Part shown: positions 10,601 to 19,873 of the stretch, in pieces
Numbering within the stretch: the stretch's first letter is position 1
How the letters are laid out: every line of letters begins with the position of its first letter
From: Ichthyophonus hoferi
Lineage: Eukaryota > Opisthokonta > Ichthyosporea > Ichthyophonida > Ichthyophonidae
DNA: 28,109 nt
Assembly (NCBI GenBank): GCA_002751075.1
Contig: NAOQ01000123.1
Span: 22,782 to 50,890 of the forward strand
Reading direction: 5' to 3'
Position numbers and translations under genes: made by a program
The notes under the pieces: model-generated
The model's input: the letters and a program-made list of their open reading frames with translations, nothing else
Database searches by the model: none
Told to the model about the DNA's origin: nothing

Positions 10601-13600
10601 GGACGCCTTTTTATGTTGAATTTAAATGTCTATCTATTATGTCGATAGTAATCGGTATAGTAATCGGTCTTCTGTCTGTCTAAAACAAACAGAGACTGTA
10701 GCAATTTGGTTTTTATAATAAAAACGGCATGAATATAGCTTGGTCTCTTATTAGCATTATCCAAAAATGGTCTAACATGGTGTTTTCCCTTCAGTTTGAA
10801 ATGACTCCAATCGAGGTCGCCATTGAAGAGGTTGAGCACAAATGTGAAGAATTACGTGCAGGTAGGCTATCGGCATTCTATGAGTGTATCTATGCATCTA
10901 TGTATATTATGTATAATGACGTACGTGATCCGAATTAAAAATAAATTTGTCCTCGTTGTGCATAGATATTTGAGGTGAAAGAGAGGTGTAGTTTTTAACA
11001 TTAAAATAATTAACATTATTGGAATTACATGATTGGGTATTGTTGGAACTGTCTACCCCTTTGCCATATTTAAATTCTATTGGCAGTTTATCTTTTTTTG
11101 AGTTTAATGAAAATATTAATTTATTGTGTCTAAAATTATGCGTAATTACTTCTTTTTCTTTTTTCTAAATATTACTTCTCTTTACCCTCCTATGCGATTG
11201 AATTGACACTACTAAATAAAATCTCTTCTATTTTTTTTTCTCTACGCAGACTAAATTTCTTAATCGTTTATTTATAGACTCAAAAAATGCAAAATGCCTC
11301 TTAACTTACTCTCTCGTGGGCACGTATAACTATATACAAGCAGCCTCGGATATATATATATATTCATTTATTTATGTTCACCTACGCTATTTGCTTATTT
11401 ATCCCACTCATATCTAGTTATTAGCTACAAACCTACAAACATCGTGAAGCTGCAGATTTTAATTCAAGGATCAGTTAGTACCTCTGCAGGTTCTGGTATT
11501 TCTTGATTTCTATTTTATCTTTTTTTTTGTCTTGCTACCTGTTTCTCTGTTTTCCTATCATATTATATTACATAATTAAATATAATACTACATGAATCAA
11601 GGTTCGGTGTTAATAATTGATGGTTTATAGTAGACTTAAAATAAGTATAGTACAATAAAAAGAATGATTAATGGGAAGGAGAAGATACTAGCGAGTAGAT
11701 GCTGAAATGATCCGTTATATTTTGTTCCCCGAGGCTATCCCAGAGAAAATAATTTAATTAGTCAATTTGCCATGACAACACAGAACGAGATGTAGGATTG
11801 TGTAACTTGTAACTATGAATAAATAAGTATCTTTAGTAGGCATAAATATGCATGTTTTTCCTAATTATATGATTTCCTATGATGTAGTTAGTCATTGACA
11901 GTGATATCATGTCTACATACGATCTACTTTATTTAGACCAATTATAATATAGATCTTGATTTTGTTCCCGTCAAGTCTACGCAATTAGTACTACATTTGA
12001 GTAGTTTTTTCTTTAAATCATCTAAAGCATGTTTAAAACATTAGTTATATTTATGGTTGTGTAAGTACAATGACATGACCGTCATACTATACACAGGTCT
12101 CGTTGAGATTTCCCAGGTATTTTTGGGGCCCGACTCAGTAACCACGGATATAGTCCTATTGAAACGGCTAGCTATAGTATTTGAACATTTTTTAGATCTA
12201 TGTGGCCAAGTGAGTTTTTATGTTTTGGTGTTAAAATAAAGTATAGTGTGTATGTGTGTATTGGTATGTTAACGTTTTTCTTGTTTATTTCTCTTTATCT
12301 TTCTCAACTTTTTTCCGTCTCTGTGGGTATTGGGAGAGGTCAGAACGGTAGATGATGATATGTCATCTTTTATTATTGTTATTTTTGTTTTTATTACTAT
12401 TTTATTTTTACTTTTGTTATTATTCTTACACTTACTATTATTATTATTATTATTGTTATTGTTAGTTAATGAGCAATAATATATATATATATATATGTCT
12501 GTATAATTCATTTTTTGCTAACAATGACTACAATGTATTGAACTATCTGTATTCTTTAGGCTGTAAAGCTTAACGAAGAAACGGTATCAGCGGACCAACT
12601 GCCGTATTGGTATGTTTATTTCTTGCTATAAGTTAATGTCATCTATCTGTCTTCCTTCCAGTTATCAATCAACAAAGGCATTTGTACTTTTTATGTTTTC
12701 TTAATGTCTTTTAGTTGTGTATTGTTCTCATGTTTTTTCTCTTCCTTTGAGGTGTAAATGTTTATCGTATATATATATATATATATAATAGCTATGACCA
12801 TTTTAAGAAAACAACTGGGTCTTATTGATTTATTTTTTATGGATTGCTTTTGCCTCTGGTTCAATTACATAATTTTGTTTTATAAACTCCCCTAGAGGAA
12901 GGTAAATTTGGCGTTGGAATTATGTAGGCAGAAAGATGTCTTATTTGGTCAAATTAGGCTGGCTTCCCAAGGCTCATTCTTTGCTAGAAGATACTTGGAA
13001 AAGAAATGCATAGTTGAAAATTATAGGATTTTTCAAGTTCTATCTACTGTCTTGGGTGGGTTGTGTAGTGAAATCGTAGTTGGTTTCTCATATATATCTA
13101 GGTAACTACAAAATTGAGAATAGTTTGAACATTTCCGTTTTAATAAAAACTAAAGGTGTTTAAGACCGTACCGAAACCCCCAGCTTGTGGTTCCTTGTAT
13201 AGTGCTCTTAATCTAAGACTAGCGTGTCGTCAAACCTTGTTAGCAGCTATTCTCTGTCGGTTAACCCACGTTATCTATGACAACTAATATAATGTGAATG
13301 CTATTATTGTATTACTAGGGTATAAATGTATTCATATCTTGATGTGTGGAATCACAGTGCGGATCTGCGACAGAAGTATACGGATATGAAGACTAAAATT
13401 GAACCTTTCATTGAGATTCGCATGTTTCCCTTTCTTACTCTTGGGCTTGGCAAGTAAGTTGAGGTTACCTTTATATTAAATATTTTGATATAATATGTGC
13501 TATGAAAAATATGCCATACCTTTTAATTTTTTATGTCATAGCTATAAATGTGGATGCAGTATATTCTCTTTTATCAATGAGTCATACTACTTTTTTCGTC

Positions 13601-14954
13601 TGTCAAACCCTATGACTACTTTATCTTTTTAGTATCCATTAATTATAATTATTCTGCACTGCACTAACCTTAAATATATTTATTACAATTCAATGACTCT
13701 ATTACTATACTTTTTTGGGGGAATACAGTGTTATTTTTTTTTGTACTTTGGCAGTGTTTGATTGATTTGCTACCTTACCTATTGATCGTTCTCACTGTAT
13801 TTGTTGTTATTCTTTACGTTTTGGGTTGAAAAGGTTAGTAATAATGGTCCAGAATAAACCTTCGGGGTTTCCTGGCAAAATGATATTTTTTTAATATGAA
13901 GTATAAATTTATGTATACCTATATAAACAGGGAAACCTCTTCTTATTGACCCTAGATATATTAAGCAATTACACTCAAGCCAATTGAACTGCATTGTGCG
14001 GTTAGAAATCCCTTCTTTTCTATATACAGCACTAAACTCTTGCTCCTGCCTTTAGTTTCATTACTATTATTATTATTCTTTTTTCCTATCGTTATGATCA
14101 TCTCAATATTCTCATGTTTGCATGTCTTTATCCTACATACTCTCCTTCAACTAACTAATCATTGTCAAATACCTCTCACCACCCGGGGACAGGACCATAC
14201 AATATAAGAGTCTGGATGCACCTTCATCAACAGAGTCGGACCTTTATATTGTAAGTCATGAAAGTTGGCTATTAGAGACTTCACTCATCGACCAATCTAC
14301 TTATAGAGATTATCAATCTGTTCTCATTGGGAAATGGTGCTATCTATGATTTATATATATTACTGCGTGCATATAGAGATATGCACTAATGTATTTGTAA
14401 TATATATAGTAATATATGGGTATATATACCTTGAGTTATTTTTGTTTGCATTCGTCTGTTTTTAATGTATTACTCTTCCCTCTCATCCTTTTGCACGCCT
14501 GTTAACACTACAGAATAAATATGACAAATCTGGCAATATCCTGAAGGACTATTAGAATTATTTATTCTATTAATTACGTCTGATAAAAGTGGAAAAAAAG
14601 GAGTATTTGTGTATAAATTTTGTATTGGGGAATGGCTATGGGCATCTTTGCAACTCGGTATATGTTTGTATCAGAGTATATAAAATGCGTATACTGTTAA
14701 GTGTGCATGTGTATGCATACCTTTGTAAGAACAAACAAGACAGTGAGTAATACAGATACAACTAACTGTGACAATTTACGTAGGATGGGGCGAATATATT
14801 GCCTTCAGGGGAGCTAATCATCAACCAAACTGTTCGTCTTGCTACAAAAAGTAAGTCTTGTAACAGGACGTTATCACAACCGAACGATGGAGCAGAAAAA
14901 CACCAGGTGACATTACCATCATCAAGCAGTTGTGTTTTTACCGGCAAGAATTGA
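123..14954 (+). CDS. DOCK-family guanine-nucleotide exchange factor (DOCK6/7/8-like), 3' part with complete DHR-2 domain
   Basis: DOCK proteins activate Rho-family GTPases (Rac/Cdc42) through a C-terminal DHR-2 domain and remodel actin. Coding exons read as join(123?..220, 812..916, 1647..1699, 2342..2453, 3066..3130, 3966..4066, 4489..4558, 5373..5459, 5789..5920, 6930..7070, 7956..8045, 8690..8743, 9219..9332, 10303..10383, 10795..10861, 11418..11495, 12097..12209, 12560..12609, 13358..13453, 14193..14250, 14784..14954), about 645 codons. Every junction is GT-AG and phase-compatible with no in-frame stop. Recognised blocks in order: ATSCLYFMIREN, LVDLQYRIAKGYAESPGLR, TAMCLIH, YLVHLLEKC, EVYKLLVPIYE, GAYFRVRFFG, GQEFVYKEPA, QVTSVKPYF, KRKTIITTEHKFPYIKT, MTPIEVAIEEVE, LQILIQGSVS, VFEHFLDLCGQ. 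These match animal DOCK6/7/8 block for block, so subfamily C is favoured over zizimins. The 5' end is outside the window. The first exon's start (an AG at 121-122) and the last exon's end are the least certain points. Confidence 0.93.
2166..2206 (+). other. Two adjacent hairpins followed by a T-rich run, in DOCK intron 3
   Basis: GTCTA-aa-TAGAC (2166-2177) is followed about a dozen bases later by a GC-rich inverted repeat, CGGCC-cgtca-GGCCG (about 2187-2201), and then GGGTTTTATTT. It stands out from the surrounding AT-rich intron and looks like an intrinsic-terminator-type fold. No such function is expected for an RNA polymerase II intron. The structure is seen; the role is unknown. Confidence 0.4.
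2459..2505 (+). repeat. TA/TG microsatellite
   Basis: A (TA)n run passes into TG-rich sequence immediately downstream of the exon ending at 2453. It is a simple repeat in DOCK intron 4. Confidence 0.85.
2889..2934 (+). repeat. TA/TG microsatellite
   Basis: (TA)n continues into (TG)n and TATG units in DOCK intron 4. It has the same TA-to-TG composition as the run at 2459-2505, so the two tracts may share an origin. Confidence 0.85.
3167..3286 (+). repeat. TG-rich alternating purine-pyrimidine tract
   Basis: TA and TG dinucleotides with TGCATGCATG and GTGCACGCGCAC cores, in DOCK intron 5. The long purine-pyrimidine alternation gives it Z-DNA potential. The open frames across it are by-products of the repeat. 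Confidence 0.6.
6123..6166 (+). repeat. 44-base uninterrupted purine run
   Basis: An A-rich tract with spaced G residues (GAAAAG, GGAAAAAAA units) in DOCK intron 9, with no pyrimidine over about 44 bases. Purine mirror runs like this can form triplex DNA. No gene is present in the rest of this 1-kb intron. Confidence 0.75.
8564..8577 (+). promoter_or_regulatory. Perfect 14-bp palindrome with an E-box core
   Basis: GACACACGTGTGTC reads the same on both strands and is centred on CACGTG, the classic bHLH (Myc/Max/USF-type) site. It lies in DOCK intron 11. The palindrome is seen in the sequence; binding is inference. Confidence 0.3.
9161..9193 (+). repeat. Long pyrimidine tract before a DOCK acceptor
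   Basis: An unbroken C/T run just upstream of the acceptor at 9217-9218. It is probably the polypyrimidine tract of that 3' splice site, unusually long for this gene. Confidence 0.6.
9479..9513 (+). repeat. 9-bp tandem repeat (ATTTTTATC-like)
   Basis: About four imperfect units of ATTTTTATC / ATTTTCATC in DOCK intron 13. Confidence 0.6.
9967..10009 (+). repeat. 11-bp minisatellite, about 3.9 units
   Basis: Three perfect copies of AATGTAATTTC are followed by a diverged copy, AATGTAACTC. It lies in DOCK intron 13, which otherwise contains no gene. Confidence 0.85.
12436..12496 (+). repeat. ATT and TA microsatellites
   Basis: (ATT)n is followed by a (TA)n run in DOCK intron 17. The asparagine-rich minus-strand frame here is an artefact of the repeat. 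Confidence 0.8.
12898..13101 (+). other. Candidate in-frame cassette exon inside DOCK intron 18
   Basis: A 204-base stretch is bounded by an AG at 12896-12897 and a donor gtaact at 13102. It enters and leaves in phase 2, the same phase as the flanking exons (ends 12609, starts 13358), and carries no stop over 68 codons. It would encode a segment beginning KVNLALELCRQKDVLFGQI and ending VGFSYIS, inserted in lobe C right after DQLPY. Animal DOCKs have no insert there, so the skipped form is the canonical one. The acceptor is weak, and an AG two bases earlier would create a stop. It could be an optional exon, a decaying exon, or chance. Confidence 0.35.
14193..14954 (+). other. DOCK C-terminal tail exons (divergent)
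   Basis: After the lobe C helix, 13358-13453 ends at a consensus donor (gtaagt at 13454) rather than at the TAA just after it. Exon 14193-14250 then encodes TIQYKSLDAPSSTESDLYI, and exon 14784 onward encodes DGANILPSGELIINQTVRLA. Neither has a family match I recognise, which is usual for DOCK tails. The last exon can run to TGA at 14952-14954, giving a Ser-rich end (LPSSSSCVFTGKN). Alternatively it can leave at a perfect donor gtaagt at 14851 in phase 1, or at gtgaca at 14908. The read-through form is preferred because it is the simplest. Confidence 0.6.
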
Positions 14955-17313
14955 TAATAATCTAGGAGTCATGAGGGGTATTATTGTACATAAAACGTGC
15001 GCCCCCACATGCTCACAACCGCAAATGCATAAAATATCTGCTTTTTAGCAAACGTATATCTTGAATTTGCGGTCTTCCCTAGCTGTTCTAGCTTTCCTGT
15101 ATTTATCTTATATATTTCAATGATTATCTCCCTTTGTATAAATATATGTGCTTGCATATATATATGAACCTAAAGCGTACTTTTACATGAGACATGTTAT
15201 TAGTATTTTCATGTTTATCATCAATACTGCTTTTACGTAGCAATAAGGTTAGTACAATAAGATGACCTGAAAGTTTCTTTTAACTGTATTTATTATTTGG
15301 CAAGCTACGTGTGTCTAGATAATCAATTATAAATGTGTTTTCTGTGGGAAACGAGGATTGTGACTAGCTAGGATCTATGTACAATATATTAATAATAACG
15401 CTACGAACTTTTTTTATCTTTTTTCCACCCATATTGGTCCACTAATATTTACTAATATCGAGGCCTATGTTAGCTTCTATTTGCTCACTTGTGATATTTC
15501 TGCTTTTTATTCTTTGTTGTGGTCTATCTCCCTTTTCATGTACGGTGGTTATTAGTTGGTATTCCTTTTCTTTGAAAATGTTTCTTTTATTTTGATCAGA
15601 GATGGTTTGTTGCCTTTTTGAGTCATTTTGGGCTGCTTTATAGACATTTGCCGTAGTGTATTGGTCATTTGTAAGAAAACCATGATACCTGGATCTTTTA
15701 ATCGTTTTTGAGTTATATATTTTATTGACCTATAAACGATAGAGTGTGGCAATTAGCATCTTTATTAATATTAACTCGGAACAATGAAATTAGGATATGA
15801 TTTAAATTGGCAGCTAGAAACCCTTCAAAAGGCAAATATAAATATATAAACAGAATTTGGGATTGCTTCTGTCGTTTGTAATAACCACGAGGCACTGATA
15901 CATACGCTCTTTAATGGAAACTAATTGTAGCCTTAGACACATTAAAGGTCGTATCGCATTTTAAAATTTTACATCTTTTGCCAATGGGAGAATTGATTGT
16001 GGAAGTCTCACTTTTACCGTACTTATCTCTGAGTAGGATGCCTTTCTTAATTTAGAAATCTCCTGCTCTGAAACTTATTGCTATCATGCCTTTCATTTTC
16101 CTGAGATAGTACACAAATATATCCCTATATAAATTAAAGCGAATGTTGTCTGAATCTATTTAGTCTATTCATAGGGTCTACACTCTCTACTCCCATCCTA
16201 TATTGTCATATGTCTGCAGTATGTTCATAAAACCCTGATTGGCACTTTCAATAGTAGCTGCTTTTCTTATTGGCATGGCCCTTTTGCGTTCGTCTATCAA
16301 TTATTTACGTCTATGTCTGATCCATTGATTTGAGTGCATAAAATACCTCATATAATATAAAGATAAAATGTGTATTTATGTGATAAATTGCTGTTATATA
16401 GCTAATAGTATAAACTTGAATTCTGAAAAAAAAAAAAATGTGTATCATAATACAATTGCCACTTGACCCTCTGTGAGTATAATTGAATTTATATATTTAT
16501 ATTTTGTATATAATGACATCACCCTGTGCTATATTATTTATCAACTCTAACAAACCACATCATCAGTAATTCACTCACACTGAACTACATCTACCTAAAT
16601 TAATCCAATAGTCATAACATACCGAGTCCTGTATGTAAATAGGCATAATTATACCAATGAAAGCCAGCAAGTGTGTGTAATGTGCATGTATATGCACATA
16701 AATATGATTATTAACCCAAATTAGTAACTGTACATTTCATCTTTCTGATAAAGATTTTGATTCTACCCTATTTTCTAAACTTACTATTATTAAGTAGTGC
16801 CTGTACACCTTTTTTTATTTATAATAGAACCACTCCCCTTCTTTGCTTGGCTATTGCCTGTTCCACACCCACCTTTACTTCCTTTGTAACTTACCAGCTA
16901 AACTGCAGCTGGATTGCACACATTTAGCTTGGGATAATATATTCTATGTATTGTTGTATTGCAGAGACACTGTGTGTAGTTAGTCCCACCATTAATTGTT
17001 TGCAGCCCTGGAAAAAGTGCACCTGAATCAACACAATCGTAAAGGCCCATCTAAGCTGGTGACCTTTTAGGTTAGCGTCGTGAGAGAACTAATTGTATGT
17101 GACGTCATTTGGATGAACTCACTGAGGCTTCGATTCTAGCTCTTCCTTCTTACCTTCATAAAAATTCATATACAGTTTATAGCGAACTTAATGACCCTTT
17201 CGTGCTTAGGCATCTACCCCAGGCGTGTTTATACTCCACAACTTTATATACTCACAATTACACTATATGTTTCCATTTGTTTACTATTCCTTTGAACCCC
17301 TATATATATTGAG
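14955..17313. other. Spacer between the DOCK gene and the NSF-N/cytochrome b5 gene
   Basis: About 2.4 kb of AT-rich sequence with no frame longer than 70 codons and no recognisable protein block on either strand. It should contain the DOCK 3' UTR and the next gene's promoter. No AATAAA was seen just after the DOCK stop. An AG at 16965 followed by a short open stretch, ending in TGA near 17021, could be an alternative DOCK terminal exon in the right phase for the donor at 14851. A TTG-initiated frame at 17109-17312 has no match and is in a different frame from the next gene. Confidence 0.6.
17100..17107 (+). promoter_or_regulatory. Palindromic CRE/ATF-type site TGACGTCA
   Basis: The full 8-bp palindrome bound by CREB/ATF-type bZIP factors lies about 210 bases before the ATG at 17314, where a promoter would be expected. 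The motif is exact; its use is inference. Confidence 0.4.
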
Positions 17314-19873
17314 ATGTACAACGCATTTCACTCACTCTGTGACTATTTGAATTTGTCAAAATTAGGATATGTGACCACTCCGCCAACCACGCTTTCCCTG
17401 CGAGTAATCATAATAGGAAAGCACTCACAAGAAAAGGTATCATCACACATTCATCCCTACGTTGAAAACTGTGCCTACGTTTGCGAAAAAGATGTCGAAG
17501 CAAACGCCTGGAATGGTCACTACATTTATGCTCGCACACATCCCTCTTTTATAGTAAGATGTCAAGCACATGCTGACGTTCCTTCGGGGGCTATCATGTT
17601 AAGTGATGTGCAAGGATTGAATTTGGAAGTATGTCCTGGCCCACCCGTTCCCTGGACTCTTGTGAGCGAGAGTTTTCATAACATCATCTCACCTCTTGTT
17701 CATGTTATATGTGAAATTCGGCCACGATGGAAACCTGCAAAGAAAAGTGTAGTTTACGATGCGGAAGACATTTCTCGGGTTTTGTTGCAGTTTTGTAATT
17801 TGAGTATTCTATCCATTCATGAAAGAATAGTGTTTTTCTACCAGGGAATGGAATTTTTTGCTCGTATTGTAGAACTGGAAGGAAACGAAGTAGATAACGA
17901 CCCCTTTGGAATCATGGAAACATATAGAGGGAAAGTGGTGAATATAACCAAGTTTTTCTTGCAAGAGGATAGTGATATGTTTGGGCTTGGTGCCTTCAGT
18001 CTTTCGAATGTGGCTGCTATTGAAGAAAAAACGTCATTGCCAGCGTCTGTTATTGAAATTGAAACAAATGATGGAGAGGTAGGAATGTTTGATCACTAAG
18101 TTTATCTTTACTGTCTCTATTTTGTTTCTCGCTTACTTGCCAACCACATCTTCCGCCACCTTCTCTTTGGAATCCTATTTGCTTTTTCTTTTTCTTTCAG
18201 TAAAACCATTATTTTCTTAAATCTCATCCACTACCTATTCTGTTCTTTCCTCTCAGACATATTCTCTCTTAGTGTTTCTGTTTTCCTGATGGTTATGTTG
18301 GCACACGTTGCCATATTCAAGTTTAATACATACTCTTACGCCTTTGTCTTTCTTAGCCTCTAATCACCTTTTGTTTCTTAGTCTCTCTCCCTTTTGTTCT
18401 TAGCTGTTATTGTCACTATTGTTTGTTGTTCTCTTTTTCACTCTTCTCTATCTGATAAAAAAAAAATCTCTTCTCACCCCTAGTGTACCTTTTTTTATAC
18501 TTTCTTTATCTATTTGATTCAAACACCTCACCGTGTAATATTTTCTCAATTTCTTATACCTTTCCCGTACCTTTATTAATCTTGGTCCCTTTTCTTCTAT
18601 TTTTTTATAATTCTGTTCCGTTTGCAATTGGCAATTCTATACACAACTGCATATATATGCATAAATACTTAAGTATTTACTTGCTTTTTTTTGAAGTGAC
18701 TGTATTGTTTAGCCCTATTACAAGATTGATCCCAACATTACTCCAATGCAGCGTTATTTATCTATAGGTGTATGTCTATATGTTCTTGTCTCCCTCTCAA
18801 TTCCTTCTTTTTCCCAGTGATTTTGTCTTTTTATGATTGCTATTATTTATTATATTTTGATATTCACTCCACTCCTCCAACGCTATTTTCTTGTACTCAC
18901 ATATCTCCATGGTCCTTGTATTCATACTTGTCCTGTCCCCTACAGGTGTTTCCTGTAAAGAAACGTCTGCTTCAGCCCTGCCTTGCCCTGGCTAAGTCTT
19001 TATTCATCACCTCATCATCATCTACCCCATTACCCCCTACCCCTGTAGATATTGATTGTTGCACATTTGATCGTACTCTTCTCTTCCTGGAACTGGAAGC
19101 AAAGGGTAAATTAAATGACCTTGATATCCCAGCTGAAGAAATAAATCTCTTAGAGCAAGCATCAGATACTCTAGAACTCTCTAGTTTGAGGGACTTTGTT
19201 AAACAGTTAAAAGGGGATGTCAGCTCGAAAACCAGACGAAAGGGAATACGCCTGGAGGAGATTCAAGCACGCAATGCAGCCGGTGAGGCCCTATTAGTAC
19301 TTGATAATATGGTATTGGACATCACTAGATGGTTGAATTTTCATCCTGGTAAGTGGTGTTTGGCAATCCGAACATAACACGTTGCGGTTACGAAATATGT
19401 AAGCTTGGCATGGCTACTTTTATATTTGAATTGTAATATTATTGAGATAGAGTTTTGTGGCTGTGTGTATGAAAAAAGTATGCATTAGCAAATGTTGACT
19501 TTTATTGGTCTTGTTACTATGCCTCGGTTCACCATTAATATATACGATTATTCTTTTCCCCCTTCTTTTCCTTTCACTCTTTTACATTGATCACATTGTC
19601 ACTCTATATATATATATAGGTGGCCAGGCAGCAATAGCCAACTGTCTCAACGTGGACGCTACTGAAGGTTTCGAATTGAATCACGGCAGCAAAAGTGCAT
19701 TTCGTTATCTCCGTCAATTCTATATAGGTGAGCTTCACCCACTAGATCATGCCTTGCTTCCCCGCTCTTCGCATTACCAGCCGTCAGGGGAATTCCTGGA
19801 TATATTGGGTCAGAATACCGAATGGAGAACGCCAGTTTCCCAAAACGGAGAGTTCAATATCCGTAATTTGTAA
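17314..19873 (+). CDS. NSF N-domain-like protein with C-terminal cytochrome b5 haem domain (no AAA module)
   Basis: Exons 17314..18078, 18946..19348 and 19620..19873 join in phases 0 and 1 and give about 473 codons ending in TAA at 19871-19873. An in-frame TGA at 17293-17295 precedes the ATG. Residues about 51-250 read as an NSF N-terminal domain: NCAYVCEKD (52-60; NSF has NCAVVNEKD), HADVPSGAI (86-94), the second subdomain from about 130, and LSNVAAIEEKTSL (230-242) against NSF NSQVAFEKAENSSL. Residues 277-288 are a Ser/Thr/Pro linker, and 297-350 are charged and helical. Residues 356-428 are a cytochrome b5 domain with haem-ligand candidates His388 (HPGG) and His411. No signal peptide or membrane segment is seen. 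In NSF this domain binds alpha-SNAP, but the two ATPase domains that should follow are absent. Caution: the first frame is also closed by TAA at 18097-18099, so it could be a separate intronless gene. Confidence 0.78.
17464..18063 (+). other. NSF/CDC48-type N-domain (two subdomains)
   Basis: Codons 51-250 of the preceding gene. The first subdomain (about 51-118) aligns with the double-psi-barrel half of the NSF N-domain, and the second (about 130-250) with the half that includes NSF residues around [20 protein letters not shown]; here this reads ISRVLLQFCNLSILSIHERI. NSF uses the groove between the halves to bind SNAP. Similarity is moderate but collinear over about 200 residues. The alternative is another double-psi-barrel adaptor domain of the CDC48/PEX1 group. 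Confidence 0.72.
18079..18945 (+). other. Pyrimidine-rich intron between the NSF-N and cytochrome b5 exons
   Basis: 867 bases, strongly T- and C-rich, starting gtagga and ending ccctacag. I looked for AAA motifs (Walker A GPPGTGKT-like, Walker B) and saw none, so an AAA domain is not hidden here. The frames at 18483-18767 and 18772-18945 are hydrophobic low-complexity translations of the tract. If the two halves are separate genes, this would be the intergenic region. Confidence 0.6.
19246..19735 (+). other. Cytochrome b5-like haem-binding domain
   Basis: Codons 356-428, split by an intron inside HPGG (19349-19619). The pattern is typical: LEEIQARN for the entry helix, VLDNMVLDITRWL for the core strand and turn, HPGG with His388, a DATEGFE helix, NHGSKSAF with His411, and FYIGEL at the end. 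The ligand spacing of 23 is one less than the 24 of classical microsomal b5. Both histidines are present, so haem binding is likely. There is no C-terminal membrane anchor; about 45 polar residues follow. Confidence 0.9.

Larger units (their letters stand above)
10795..13453 (+). other. DHR-2 lobe C, catalytic helical bundle (DOCK exons 15-19)
   Basis: Exons 10795-10861, 11418-11495, 12097-12209, 12560-12609 and 13358-13453 encode FEMTPIEVAIEEVEHKCEEL, then TNIVKLQILIQGSVSTSAGS, GLVEISQVFLGPDS, RLAIVFEHFLDLCGQ, AVKLNEETVSADQLPY and ADLRQKYTDMKTKIEPFIE. This is the lobe that inserts the nucleotide sensor (the alpha-10 insert) into the GTPase active site. The donor at 11496 (gtattt) was chosen over the one at 11490 because it restores the exact family spacing between GSVS and the VFL block. 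The residue at the usual sensor valine appears to be alanine (see findings). Confidence 0.86.

Noticed and set aside
11490-11495. DOCK donor at gttctg (exon ending 11489)
   Set aside because: It would delete two residues from the sensor loop. The gtattt donor at 11496 restores family length and has a better consensus.
12269-12511. Asparagine/lysine-rich minus-strand frame
   Set aside because: It is a translation of the (ATT)n and (TA)n microsatellites.
13455-13457. TAA directly after the lobe C helix as the DOCK stop codon
   Set aside because: The bases around it form a perfect donor (gtaagt at 13454), and a phase-matching exon follows at 14193. A stop here remains possible, but splicing is favoured.
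15552-15752. Minus-strand 66-codon frame in the first spacer
   Set aside because: The lysine-rich composition is expected from AT-rich DNA, and no splice-linked continuation or known motif was found.
17109-17312. TTG-initiated 67-codon frame just before the NSF-N gene
   Set aside because: It has no ATG and no family pattern, and it is out of frame with the gene start at 17314. It is probably promoter or leader sequence.
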